Below, piece by piece: positions 33,536 to 42,062 of a DNA stretch of 64,000 nt (its first letter is position 1; each line of letters begins with the position of its first letter). Below the pieces are notes generated by a model, which did no database searches, was not told the origin of the DNA, and worked only from the letters and a program-made list of their open reading frames with translations. A program made the position numbers and the translations under genes. Source of the stretch: Streptomyces sp. NRRL F-2664 (GTDB taxonomy: Bacteria; Actinomycetota; Actinomycetes; Streptomycetales; Streptomycetaceae). Location of the stretch: contig NZ_JOFX01000018.1 in assembly GCF_000719345.1 (NCBI RefSeq), positions 53,599 through 117,598 on the forward strand, given 5' to 3'.

Positions 33536-34810
33536 ATGTCCGCGCAGCAACTCTCGGACCTCATACGTTTCGCCCGTCACAACTCGCCCTTCTACCGGGA
33601 CCTCTACGCGTCCCTGCCGCCGAGCGCCGACCGCCTCACCGACCTGCCGGTGGTCGACCAGGCGGCGTTCTGGGCGGCCAACACCCTGCACGACAGCCGT
33701 GTGCTGACCGGTCCGCTGAGTGAGGCCACGGTCTACAAGACCGGCGGCACCACCGGGTCCCCCAAGTTCTCCGTCTACACCCGGGACGAGTGGCGGACCT
33801 TCGTCACCTCCTTCGGGCAGGGCCTCGTGGACACCGGCCTGCGCCCCGGGCACCGCGTCGCCGACCTGTTCTACGCCGGGGAGCTGTACGCCAGCTTCCT
33901 CTTCATCCTGGACTCGCTCGCCCACGCACCCGTGGACAACGTCCGCCTGCCCATCGGTGGCGGCGCGCCGCCGGAGTCGACGATCCCGACGCTGCGCGAC
34001 CTCGCCGCCCAGGTCCTCGCCGGCACGCCCACCACCCTGTGCCGGCTCGCCGAGCAGCTCCTCGCGTCGGGCACCCGGCTCGACTCCGCCGAACTGCTGC
34101 TGTTCGGCGGGGAGGCGCTCTTCGACGACCAGCGGCGTCTGCTGGCCACGGCGTTCCCCGGCGCCGAGGCCCGTTCCGTGGGCTACGCCAGCGTGGACGC
34201 CGGACTGCTCGGCCGCCCCGTGCCCGGTGCCGACGCGCGGGTGCACCGGGCCTTCACCCCGTACTCGGTCGTCGAGGTCCTCGACGACTCCACCGACGAG
34301 CCGATCACCGAACCGGGCCGCCCCGGCCGGGTCGTGGTCACCAGCCTGTTCCGGCGCCTGATGCCGATCATCCGCTACCCCGCGGGCGACCGGGCCGAGT
34401 GGACGGGCACCGGGCCGGGGCACTTCCGGATCCTCGGACGCGCCGAGGAGGGCGTACGGGTCGGCCCGGTCTCCCTCTACACGCAGGACGCCCAGGACGC
34501 GGTGAGCGCGGCGGACACCGCCGGGCAGGTGGTCGGGATGCAGCTCGTCGTACGCCGCTGGGAGGGCCGCGACGGGCTCGTGCTGCGGCTGGCGACGGCC
34601 CCCGGCGCCGACCGGGCCCCGGACCGGCGGGAGGAACTCGCCCGGGCCGTCGTCGCCGAGCTGGAGACCGTGCGGCCGCTGTACCCCGACAGCGTGCGCG
34701 CCGGGTTCGTGCACCCGGTGTCCGTGGAGTGGGCGCGCCACCGCGACCTCGCCGTCAACCCGCGCTCGGGCAAGCTCGTCCGTGTCCTCGACGAGAGGCC
34801 GACGGCATGA
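33536..34810 (+). CDS. PaaK-like adenylate-forming ligase
   Basis: 424 residues, a phenylacetate-CoA-ligase-like (PaaK/FadD-unlike) adenylation enzyme. The P-loop-like KTGGTTGSPK is at 68-77, GGEA at 191-194, an A5-type YASVD at 217-221, RYPAGD (280-285) with the ATP-ribose aspartate, and the C-terminal lysine Lys413 in RSGKL that would close the active site. It should activate a carboxylic acid as acyl-AMP and perhaps pass it on to a thiol or amine; the substrate is unknown. The frame opens at 33386 but homology begins at LSDLIRFARHNSPFY, so the ATG at 33536 (after CAAAGGCCC) is chosen. First gene of a five-gene coupled operon. Confidence 0.85.
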   Translation: MSAQQLSDLIRFARHNSPFYRDLYASLPPSADRLTDLPVVDQAAFWAANTLHDSRVLTGPLSEATVYKTGGTTGSPKFSVYTRDEWRTFVTSFGQGLVDTGLRPGHRVADLFYAGELYASFLFILDSLAHAPVDNVRLPIGGGAPPESTIPTLRDLAAQVLAGTPTTLCRLAEQLLASGTRLDSAELLLFGGEALFDDQRRLLATAFPGAEARSVGYASVDAGLLGRPVPGADARVHRAFTPYSVVEVLDDSTDEPITEPGRPGRVVVTSLFRRLMPIIRYPAGDRAEWTGTGPGHFRILGRAEEGVRVGPVSLYTQDAQDAVSAADTAGQVVGMQLVVRRWEGRDGLVLRLATAPGADRAPDRREELARAVVAELETVRPLYPDSVRAGFVHPVSVEWARHRDLAVNPRSGKLVRVLDERPTA

Positions 34811-36081
34811 CCGACCCCGCAGCCTCGGCCCCTCTGGTCCTGCGCAACCGCGCCTTCGCCGCCGTATGGCTGGGCCAGGTGCTGACGCAGGCCGCCGTAC
34901 GCATGTTCCAGGTCGGTGTGTCCTGGTGGATCGTCGCCTACGCCGTGCGCGACGCCCGAGGGCTGGCCTCCGGCCTGTTCATGGCCGCCTGCACGCTGCC
35001 GGCCGTGGTGCTGGCTCCGGTGGTCGCGAAGGCCGTGGGACGGTTCGCCCACCGTTCGGTGCTGCGCAATGCGGCCGGCCTGGCCGCGGCCGCCGCGGGC
35101 GTCCTCGCGGTGTGGGCCCAGGGGGGCGGACCGCCGCTCGCCGGGGTGTACTCCGCAGCTCTCGCCCTGGCCACCTGCCAGGCCTTCTTCGACCCCTGTC
35201 TGACCACGTCGGTCCCCGCACTCGTCGACGACGCCGACATCGAGACGGCGACGGGCTTCGAGCTGTCCACCCAGTCCCTCGCGGGTCTCGGCGGAGCGCT
35301 GCTCGGCGCCCTGGCGGTCGACCGGGCCGGGGTGGCCGGGCTGGCCCTTGGCTGCGCGGTCGCCTACTCCGGCGCCGCCGTCCTCGTGGCGAGCGCCCGC
35401 TTCCGCGCCCCCGGCCCCGCCGCCGCCGACCGGGACGGCCCCGACGAGCCGCTGCATGCCGGGCGGCGCCCGCTGCGCCGCATCCTCGGCGAACTGCCCT
35501 ACGTGCGCCGCATCCTGGTCTGCTTCACCGCGGCGAACCTGTTCACGGCGGCCGTGTTCGTCGTCATCCCCCTCTACACCCGCTCCGTCCTCGGGGGCGG
35601 CGGGGGCACGGTCGCCCTGCTGGAGGCCTCGCTCGGCGCGGGCGCCCTCGTCGGCGCCTTCACCGGCACCCGGGTGCCGGGGCGGCCCACCGTCGCCGGT
35701 GCCTGGTGCCTCGGCCTGATGGCGCTCGCGCTGGCCCTGCCCGGCCTGTTCGCACACCGCGCGGTCATCGCCTGCTGTCTGGCGGTGGCGGGCTGGTGCG
35801 CCGGAGCCGTCAGCGTCCGCTTCGTGGCGCTGTTCCAACGGCTGGTGCCGACCGCCGACAGGCCCGGTTTCTTCGCCGTGATGCAGGCCGTATTGGGCGC
35901 CTCCCTGCCGGTGGCGTCCCTGCTCTTCGGCTCCGCGGGGGACTTCCTCTCCCCGCAGACGCTGTGCCTGGTCCAGGGCATCGGACTGGTGCCCGCCGCC
36001 TGCGCGCTGGCCCTGCTCGGCTCCCGTACGCCCGAAGAGGCGCCCCCGGCCGCACCGCACACCCTGGGAGTCGCCCGGTGA
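34807..36081 (+). CDS. MFS transporter
   Basis: 424 residues with about 10-12 hydrophobic helices and little soluble sequence. NRAFAAVWLGQVLTQAA is the typical N-terminal helix of MFS exporters of the enterobactin-exporter/MdtH kind, with a central cytoplasmic loop (RFRAPGPAAADRDGPDEPLHAGRR) splitting the two halves. The ATG at 34807 overlaps the preceding stop by 4 nt. Inside an operon of biosynthetic genes it most likely exports the product or a toxic intermediate. Confidence 0.9.
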   Translation: MTDPAASAPLVLRNRAFAAVWLGQVLTQAAVRMFQVGVSWWIVAYAVRDARGLASGLFMAACTLPAVVLAPVVAKAVGRFAHRSVLRNAAGLAAAAAGVLAVWAQGGGPPLAGVYSAALALATCQAFFDPCLTTSVPALVDDADIETATGFELSTQSLAGLGGALLGALAVDRAGVAGLALGCAVAYSGAAVLVASARFRAPGPAAADRDGPDEPLHAGRRPLRRILGELPYVRRILVCFTAANLFTAAVFVVIPLYTRSVLGGGGGTVALLEASLGAGALVGAFTGTRVPGRPTVAGAWCLGLMALALALPGLFAHRAVIACCLAVAGWCAGAVSVRFVALFQRLVPTADRPGFFAVMQAVLGASLPVASLLFGSAGDFLSPQTLCLVQGIGLVPAACALALLGSRTPEEAPPAAPHTLGVAR

Positions 36082-37223
36082 ACGCCGTCGTCACCCCGGC
36101 CGCTCGCGCCGACATCGCCGAACTGCGCCAGCTCTACTACGCCGTGTACGGTCCGCACTACCCCGTCGCCCTCGGCACGGACCCGGCCGAGATGGCCCGC
36201 CTCATGGCGGACCCGCACTCCCTGTGGCTCGTCGCCCGCTGCCCCGTCACCGGGGCCCTGGCCGCGTCCGCCGCCGTCCGCGGTGAGGCGGGCAGCCGGA
36301 TCGCCCGGCTGGAGGGCATCGCCGTGCACCCCGAGCACCGCTCGGCCGGCCTGGCCGCCGCCCTGACCGGGGCGCTGTGCGCGGAGATGCTCGGCACGGG
36401 CCGGCTGGACTCGGTGTACGCGACCGTGCGCACCGTCGGCTCCGGTCCGCAGCGGGTCGTCGCGCGCAACGGCTTCCGTCCGCTCGGGATCCTCCCCAAC
36501 GCGGTGGACCTCCGCAGCCGGGAGAGCCTCGCCCTGTACGCGCGCCATTCACCCGGTGTGCTCGACCGCCGGGTGCCCGTCACCGAGGTGCCGGCCGTGC
36601 TGCTGCCGTTGCTCCGCACGGCCGGGGAAGCCCTCGGCATCGACTACGCGCAGGTGCGGGCCGCGTCGGGTCCGCTCCCGGCGCCCGCTGCGCACGGCGC
36701 CGCCGAACGGCTGGAGTTGATCGAGGCCCCCGCGTTCGTACGCCGCCGATTCCGCGAGCGCTTCCCCGGCGGGGAGGGCTGGTTCTACCCGCTGCACACC
36801 CCGAACGTCCTGCTCACTCCGGAAGACGGCCGGTTCGAGGTGTACGCCTACCTCAACCGCACCGGTGGCTACTGCTCCCTCCTGACCGCCCACCCCGACC
36901 CGGCGGCCGCGGCCGCCCACCTGGAGCCGGTCACCCGGGCCTTGGCCCGTGCGGGCGCCGGCTACGTGGAGGCGCTGGTGCCGCTCGCCCACGAGGAGGC
37001 CCTCGCCGCCTTCCTGGCCCACGGGTTCGTCGCCGGAGCCGTCTACCCGGCGATGCGCGCGGACGCAGACGGCTTCCACGACTACGCCGTCCTGTCCCGC
37101 TCCGGCGAGCGGATCGACTTCCGCGGCGTCGCCGTCGAACCGCCCCTCCAGCCGTACCTGGACTGCTACGCGTCGGCCTGGGCGTCGGCGCACCTGCCCA
37201 CACCATCCGAGGTTGCCCCATGA
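36078..37223 (+). CDS. GNAT acetyltransferase-like protein, two GNAT-like halves
   Basis: 381 residues from a GTG at 36078, overlapping the transporter stop (GTGA). Residues 1-150 form a GNAT domain with acyl-CoA-binding motif GIAVHPEHRSAGLAAALTGAL (about 80-100). Residues about 225-380 look like a second, more degenerate GNAT half (RFEVYAYLNRTGGYCSLL, then ALARAGAGYVEALVPLAHEEALAAFLAHGF). Such tandem GNATs acylate amines or amino-acid-like substrates. In this operon the acyl donor could be an activated acid rather than acetyl-CoA. Function inferred. Confidence 0.75.
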   Translation: MNAVVTPAARADIAELRQLYYAVYGPHYPVALGTDPAEMARLMADPHSLWLVARCPVTGALAASAAVRGEAGSRIARLEGIAVHPEHRSAGLAAALTGALCAEMLGTGRLDSVYATVRTVGSGPQRVVARNGFRPLGILPNAVDLRSRESLALYARHSPGVLDRRVPVTEVPAVLLPLLRTAGEALGIDYAQVRAASGPLPAPAAHGAAERLELIEAPAFVRRRFRERFPGGEGWFYPLHTPNVLLTPEDGRFEVYAYLNRTGGYCSLLTAHPDPAAAAAHLEPVTRALARAGAGYVEALVPLAHEEALAAFLAHGFVAGAVYPAMRADADGFHDYAVLSRSGERIDFRGVAVEPPLQPYLDCYASAWASAHLPTPSEVAP

Positions 37224-38377
37224 ACCGCATGAACCCCCATCTCGCGCCGGTCGCCGTACCCGATCCGGCCCTGCTGCCGCACGTACAACAGCTGTGCGAC
37301 CTGACCGACCCCTACGCCCACGGACCCGCCGCGGACGAGCTGTTCGCCGCCGCCATGGCGGAGACCAACGCCTGGCACGCCGAGCGCTCCCCCTTCTTCC
37401 GTTCCCTGTACGAGGCCACGGCTCCGGCGGAGCCGTACCGTGCGCCGCTCGTCCACGCGAACTTCTTCAAGCGCCACGAGGTGCTGTCCGTCCCGCGCGA
37501 GGACGTCGAGCTGCACCTGACCTCCTCCGGCACCACGGGCCAGAAGTCGCAGATGTTCTTCGACCACTGGACCATCCGCTCCGCCCAGCGCATGGTCGCC
37601 CGGATCTTCGAGCGCAACGGCTGGATCACCCCGGACCAGGAGGTCAACTACCTCCTCTACAGCTACGAACCGGCTCCGTCGCTGAACCTGGGAACCGCCT
37701 TCACCGACAACTACCTGTGCGACTTCGCCCCGGCGCGCAGCGTCGAGTACGCGCTGCGCCACACCGGCGGCGAGCACGAGTTCGACCCCTTCGGCTGCAT
37801 CGCCGCACTGCGCCGCTTCGAGCGGGAGGACGCCCCGGTCCGCATCCTCGGCTTCCCCGCCTTCCTCTTCTTCACCCTGGAGCGGATGCGGGCCATGGGG
37901 CTGGCTCCGTTGCGGCTGCCCGAGGGTTCGCTCGTCGTCCTCGGCGGCGGCTGGAAGGGCCACGCCGACCGGCGCGTCGAGAAGGAGGAGCTGTACGCAC
38001 GTGTCACCGAGCAGCTCGGCATCCCCGGTGAGCGGATCCGGGACACCTTCGGGTCGGTGGAGCACTGCATCCCGTACATCGAGTGCGACCACCACCGGCT
38101 GCACGCCCCCGTCTGGTCACGGGTGACGATCCGCTCCACGCGGACCCTGGAGCCGCTGCCGTACGGGGAGCGCGGCTACCTGCACCTGGTGTCGCCGTAC
38201 ATCACCTCGGTGCCGGCGCAGAGCGTGGTCATGGGCGACCTCGCGTCCCTCCGGCCGGGCGGCGCCTGCGGGTGCGAGCTGGAGACCCCCTGGTTCACCG
38301 TCCACGGCCGGGCCGGGGTGAGCCGCAACCGGAGCTGCGCCGTGGCCGCGGCAGAACTGATGAAGGGAAGGGCGTGA
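37220..38377 (+). CDS. LuxE-like acyl-protein synthetase
   Basis: 385 residues; the ATG at 37220 overlaps the previous stop. TSSGTTGQKSQMFFDHW (101-117) is the LuxE-family ATP-binding signature, and the C-terminus ends RNRSCAVAAAELMKG with Cys373, thirteen residues from the end. In bacterial luciferase-aldehyde synthesis, LuxE activates a fatty acid as acyl-AMP and binds the acyl group on a cysteine near its C-terminus before handing it to the LuxC reductase; the position here matches. The usual LuxD thioesterase and LuxAB luciferase genes are absent. Cytoplasmic. Confidence 0.85.
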   Translation: MNRMNPHLAPVAVPDPALLPHVQQLCDLTDPYAHGPAADELFAAAMAETNAWHAERSPFFRSLYEATAPAEPYRAPLVHANFFKRHEVLSVPREDVELHLTSSGTTGQKSQMFFDHWTIRSAQRMVARIFERNGWITPDQEVNYLLYSYEPAPSLNLGTAFTDNYLCDFAPARSVEYALRHTGGEHEFDPFGCIAALRRFEREDAPVRILGFPAFLFFTLERMRAMGLAPLRLPEGSLVVLGGGWKGHADRRVEKEELYARVTEQLGIPGERIRDTFGSVEHCIPYIECDHHRLHAPVWSRVTIRSTRTLEPLPYGERGYLHLVSPYITSVPAQSVVMGDLASLRPGGACGCELETPWFTVHGRAGVSRNRSCAVAAAELMKGRA

Positions 38378-38379
38378 CC

Positions 38380-40890
38380 GTGAGCGTGCACCACCACTAC
38401 TGGCAGGGTTCCTTCGTCGGCGACGAGGAGGCCGGACGGCGTCTCGCGCAGCTGCCGGCCGCCGTCGAGGCGGCGCTGGCGACGGCCCTGGAGACAGAGA
38501 CCGTCCTGGCCGCCTGCGACGCCCTCGCCGGCGCGCTGGGCGACCCGGCGCACCCCGTGCACGGCCGCCTCGCCGCCCACCTGCCGGAGGGCGAGGACCC
38601 GGCGGTGCTCGCCGAGCTCGGCGCGCTCCTGGACCGGCGGGCACTGACCCGCAAGCTGCGCCGGGAGCTGGGCGGCACGGCCCCGGGCCGGCTGGGCCGG
38701 GCCGATCCGCGCGAGACGGTGTACGAGGCGTGGGCGCCGGTCGGCATGGTCGCCCACATCGCCCCGGGCAATGCGGCGACGGTGGCACCGCTGAGCATCG
38801 TCGAGGGCCTGCTCGCAGGCAACGTCAACGTACTGAAGACCAGCAGCGCCGACACCCTGTTCACCCAGCACCTCATGGCCGAGCTGGCGGCCCTGGACCC
38901 CAGCGGTGCGCTGGCCGCACGGATCGTGGTGCTGCGGTTCCCGTCGTCCCGACAGGAGTGGCTGCGCCTGATGTGCGCGCCTGCGGACGCCGTCGCCGTG
39001 TGGGGCGGTGAGGGCGCCGTCGAGGGCGTCGCGGCGCATGTGCCGGCGGGCTGCCGGCTGGTGGAGTGGGGGCACCGGATCTCCTTCGCCTACCTGACCA
39101 GTGACGCCTGGTCGGACGCCGTGACGCTGGGGGCGCTCGCGGACGACGTGTGCCTGCACGAACAGCAGGCCTGCTCCAGCCCCCAGGTGGTGTACCTCGA
39201 CACCGAGGACGAGGGCGAGGTGTTCGCGTTCGCCGAGCGGTTCGCCGGCGTGCTCGCGGCCCGCCCGCCGGCGGTGGGCGCCGCATCCCCGGCGGGGCCG
39301 GACCCCGCGCAGGAGGCCGAGCTGACCACCACCGAGCTGGTGGCGCGGCTGGAGGAGCACCTCGGTCTCACCCGGGTGTTCGCCGCGCCCGACGGCGCCT
39401 GGCGGGTCATGGCCGACACGCGGTCGCCGCTCACCGCCTCACCGCTGCACCGCAGCGTCTGGGTCAAGCCGCTGCCCCGCAAGCTGATGATCACCACGCT
39501 GCGCCCGATGCGCCGCTACCTGCAGACCGCGGGACTCGCGGGCAGCCGGAGCGACATCGCCGAGCTGTCCCGCACCGCGCTGGCCGCCGGCGTCACCCGG
39601 GTGACGCCCGTCGGGGCCATGCTGGAGAGCTATGCGGGCGAGCCGCACGACGGCGTGTACGCCCTCCAGCGCTACAGCCGGCGCGTCGCGGTCCAGGCCG
39701 ATCCGGCGCTGTTCGCCACCACCGCGTGCCTGGACGACCTGGCCGGGCCGGTCGTCCTGCCGCCGGCCGCGGGCCCGCTGGTGGGCAAGGAGGACGTGCA
39801 GCAGCCGGGCAGGCGGCTGGCGCGTGCCGATGCGGAGCTGTACTTCCGCAGTGGCGGCAGCACCGGGACGCCCGCGCTGTCGGTCTTCAGCTACGACGAC
39901 TACGACACGCAGATGCACGCCGCCGCCCGGGGCCTGCTCGCGGCCGGATACGACCCGGTCGGCGACCGCACCGCGAACCTCTTCTACTGCGGCGCCATGT
40001 ACGGCAGCTTCATCAGCTTCTTCTCCGTCCTGGAGCGGCTCGGCGGGGTGCAGCTGCCGCTGTCGGCCGGCCCCGACCACCGGGCGACGGCGCAGGCGAT
40101 CATCGAGCACGGGGCCGACACCCTGTTCGGCATGCCCTCCTACCTGTGGCAGCTGCTGCACGCGGAGGCGGACGCACTCCGTACGTACGGCGGCCTGCGC
40201 AAGGTCTTCTACGGTGGCGAGCACTTCTCCGCGGAGCAGCAGCGGACCCTGAAGGACGCCTTCGGCATCGAGGTGATCCGGTCGATCACCTACGGCAGCA
40301 CCGACCTCGGGCCGCTGGGCTACCAGTGCACCGAGAGCTCCGGCGGCGTCCACCACCTGCACGCCGACCTGCACACGATGGAGGTCCTGGACGTGATTGA
40401 GGACCGGCCGGTGGCGCCGGGCGAGACGGGCCGGCTGGTCTTCACCACGCACGCCCGGCGCGGCCAGGACCTGGGCCGGTACGTGATCGGCGACCTGGGC
40501 CGGGAGGTCCCGGGCCGCTGTCCGTGCGGCCGGCACGCGCCCCGTTTCGAACTGCTGGGCCGCACGGGGGACGTGATGCGGGTGGCGACGTACTTCCTGA
40601 ACCAGCGGCGGTTCCTCGACCTGGCCGCGGAGCCCGGCGGGCACGGCGGCGAGCTGCAGGTCCGGCTCGACGCCACCGGCGCGCGGGAGCGGCTGACCGT
40701 CCGGGTGGAACGCCGGCGGACGACGGATCCGGCGCGGCTCCGGGAGGTCTTCCTCGCCGGCTACCCGGAGCTGCGATCTGCGGTGTCGGAACGGCTGCTG
40801 GACCTGGTGGTCGAGGCCGTCGACGGGGCGTCGCTGGACCGCAGCCCGACCAGCGGCAAGCTTCTGGCGGTCGTGGACGCCCGCCGGTAG
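38380..40890 (+). CDS. LuxC-type acyl reductase fused to a PaaK-like ligase
   Basis: 836 residues in two parts. Residues 1-430 resemble LuxC acyl-CoA/acyl-protein reductase: HIAPGNAATVAPLSIVEGLL (126-145) with N-V-N-V-LKTSS, and the nucleophile Cys265 in EQQACSSPQVVYLD. Residues about 460-836 are a second PaaK-like adenylation domain: SGGSTGTPALS (491-501), GGEH (612-615), YGSTDLGPLG (638-647), RYVIGD (700-705), a CPCG pair (714-717) and the closing Lys827 in SGKLL. GTG at 38380 is preferred because GGAAG lies 9 nt upstream; a GTG at 38374 overlaps the LuxE stop. Predicted NADPH-dependent reduction of an acyl thioester to an aldehyde, with the fused ligase probably activating an acid. Confidence 0.82.
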   Translation: MSVHHHYWQGSFVGDEEAGRRLAQLPAAVEAALATALETETVLAACDALAGALGDPAHPVHGRLAAHLPEGEDPAVLAELGALLDRRALTRKLRRELGGTAPGRLGRADPRETVYEAWAPVGMVAHIAPGNAATVAPLSIVEGLLAGNVNVLKTSSADTLFTQHLMAELAALDPSGALAARIVVLRFPSSRQEWLRLMCAPADAVAVWGGEGAVEGVAAHVPAGCRLVEWGHRISFAYLTSDAWSDAVTLGALADDVCLHEQQACSSPQVVYLDTEDEGEVFAFAERFAGVLAARPPAVGAASPAGPDPAQEAELTTTELVARLEEHLGLTRVFAAPDGAWRVMADTRSPLTASPLHRSVWVKPLPRKLMITTLRPMRRYLQTAGLAGSRSDIAELSRTALAAGVTRVTPVGAMLESYAGEPHDGVYALQRYSRRVAVQADPALFATTACLDDLAGPVVLPPAAGPLVGKEDVQQPGRRLARADAELYFRSGGSTGTPALSVFSYDDYDTQMHAAARGLLAAGYDPVGDRTANLFYCGAMYGSFISFFSVLERLGGVQLPLSAGPDHRATAQAIIEHGADTLFGMPSYLWQLLHAEADALRTYGGLRKVFYGGEHFSAEQQRTLKDAFGIEVIRSITYGSTDLGPLGYQCTESSGGVHHLHADLHTMEVLDVIEDRPVAPGETGRLVFTTHARRGQDLGRYVIGDLGREVPGRCPCGRHAPRFELLGRTGDVMRVATYFLNQRRFLDLAAEPGGHGGELQVRLDATGARERLTVRVERRRTTDPARLREVFLAGYPELRSAVSERLLDLVVEAVDGASLDRSPTSGKLLAVVDARR

Positions 40891-40908
40891 GGGTGCTGCG
40901 CTGCCGGC

Positions 40909-40946
40909 CCCGCGGGCGGTCCGGGGCCCTGCGGCCCGCCCGCGGG
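40909..40946. terminator. 11-bp hairpin after the lux-like operon
   Basis: CCCGCGGGCGG (40909-40919) is an exact complement of 40936-40946, loop 16 nt. It lies between the convergent operon end and the DUF427 gene stop. Confidence 0.6.
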
Positions 40947-40961
40947 CTCCGGTGCCGGCAT

Positions 40962-41477
40962 TCACCAGCCCAGGCTCCCGGGTCCGCCCTTGAAGGGGCC
41001 GGTGATCTCGTCCGTGATCCACCCGCCGTAGAAGCCGCCCGGCTGGGCCCGCACGGGTTCGCCGTCCACCGTGCACGCCTCCACGCGGTCGGCGTGGAAG
41101 GCGAGGTGGCCGGCGATCGGCGCGTAGCCGGGGAGCGGGAACTCGTAGCTCCACGCGATGTCGGGCACCGGCGGGCGGCCCGGCCCGGGGCCGAGGTCCC
41201 AGTAGGTGGCCGTTCCCTTCCACTCGCACACGCTGCGGTGCGCGGAGGTGCGCAGCAGTTCCACCCGCACGTCGTCCCGCGGCAGGTAGAAGACCGGCGG
41301 GTGGCTGGTCTCCAGTACGCGCAGGCAGTGGCGGGAGTCGGCGAGGACCACGCCCCCGTGCCGCACGACCACGCGTCGTGCGTCGGGCTCGATGCGGGGC
41401 GGGCGCGGATAGTCCCACACGGATTCCGTCCGGGGCGTATGTGCGTACGTGTGCGTGGGCGTGTCGTCCGCGTTCAT
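40962..41477 (-). CDS. DUF427 domain protein
   Basis: 171 residues. The central block VVVRHGGVVLADSRHCLRVLET, then PPVFYLPRDDV and ECKG-like CEWKGTATYWDLG, is the DUF427 core; the second half IAWSYEFPLPGYAPIAGHLAFHADRVEACTVDGEPV repeats the pattern. DUF427 folds as a small beta-barrel of unknown biochemistry. The ATG at 41477 (after GGGAGGT) overlaps the stop of the zinc-finger gene, so they are co-translated. Confidence 0.85.
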   Translation of the reverse strand: MNADDTPTHTYAHTPRTESVWDYPRPPRIEPDARRVVVRHGGVVLADSRHCLRVLETSHPPVFYLPRDDVRVELLRTSAHRSVCEWKGTATYWDLGPGPGRPPVPDIAWSYEFPLPGYAPIAGHLAFHADRVEACTVDGEPVRAQPGGFYGGWITDEITGPFKGGPGSLGW

Positions 41478-41896
41478 CGGACCTCCCGTGCGGTCGTGGT
41501 CCGTTGGGCGGGCCCGCGCTGAACCGCGTCGCCCGGGTCGTCCGCGTCGCCTGCGTCGCGGACGAGGAAGACCTCGTCGGGGAAGCACCAGGCCCAGTCC
41601 TCGTCCGGGGCGAGCGACACGGCGACGGGGTGCCCGCTCTCCTCGTGGTGGCGGTGAGAGTGTCGGCCCCGGGAACTGTCGCAGCATCCGACGTACCCGC
41701 AGGTGACGCATCGGCGCAGCCGTACCCACGGCCATCCGTGCGACAGGCAGCCCGGGCAGGCGGGCGGCGGGGCGCCGGGCTGCGGCTGCTTCGGCGGCTG
41801 CGGCTGCGGGTGATCCAGCAGGTCGAGATGGCTGCAGGAGCGTCCGTCCGGACGCCCCGCGTCGGGTGCCACCCGCCACCGTACGCGTCCTCCCAT
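41474..41896 (-). CDS. UBP-type zinc finger protein
   Basis: 140 residues. The zinc-finger residues of the UBP (zf-UBP) type are seen in order: Cys21, His23, then Cys47 and Cys50 (CPGC), Cys63 and Cys66 (CVTC), Cys71 or 72, and HSHRHHEESGHPVAVS with His79-89. In eukaryotes this fold binds the ubiquitin C-terminus; in actinomycetes its role is unknown. The N-terminal 45 residues carry a Gln/Pro-rich PQPQPPKQPQPG linker. Start ATG at 41896 follows AAGGAGGC. Operon with the DUF427 gene by a 4-nt overlap. Confidence 0.82.
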   Translation of the reverse strand: MGGRVRWRVAPDAGRPDGRSCSHLDLLDHPQPQPPKQPQPGAPPPACPGCLSHGWPWVRLRRCVTCGYVGCCDSSRGRHSHRHHEESGHPVAVSLAPDEDWAWCFPDEVFLVRDAGDADDPGDAVQRGPAQRTTTAREVR

Positions 41897-42062
41897 CGAG
41901 CCTCCTTCGGGCACGCGGTGTCCGCCGCACGCGGACGCCTGTCCGCTCTTCCTTCGGGCCGAGGGGGCCGGACGGATGCGGCACCGCACGGATGCGTCCG
42001 AAACCGCAGCATCCCGGGAAGTACGGGTAGGCAACCGCACCCCCCGTGAATAGGACGGCGCC

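Noticed and set aside
33536..40890. Interpretation as a bioluminescence operon
   Set aside because: LuxA/LuxB luciferase and LuxD thioesterase genes are missing, and the additional ligases, GNAT and exporter point to another use of aldehyde chemistry.
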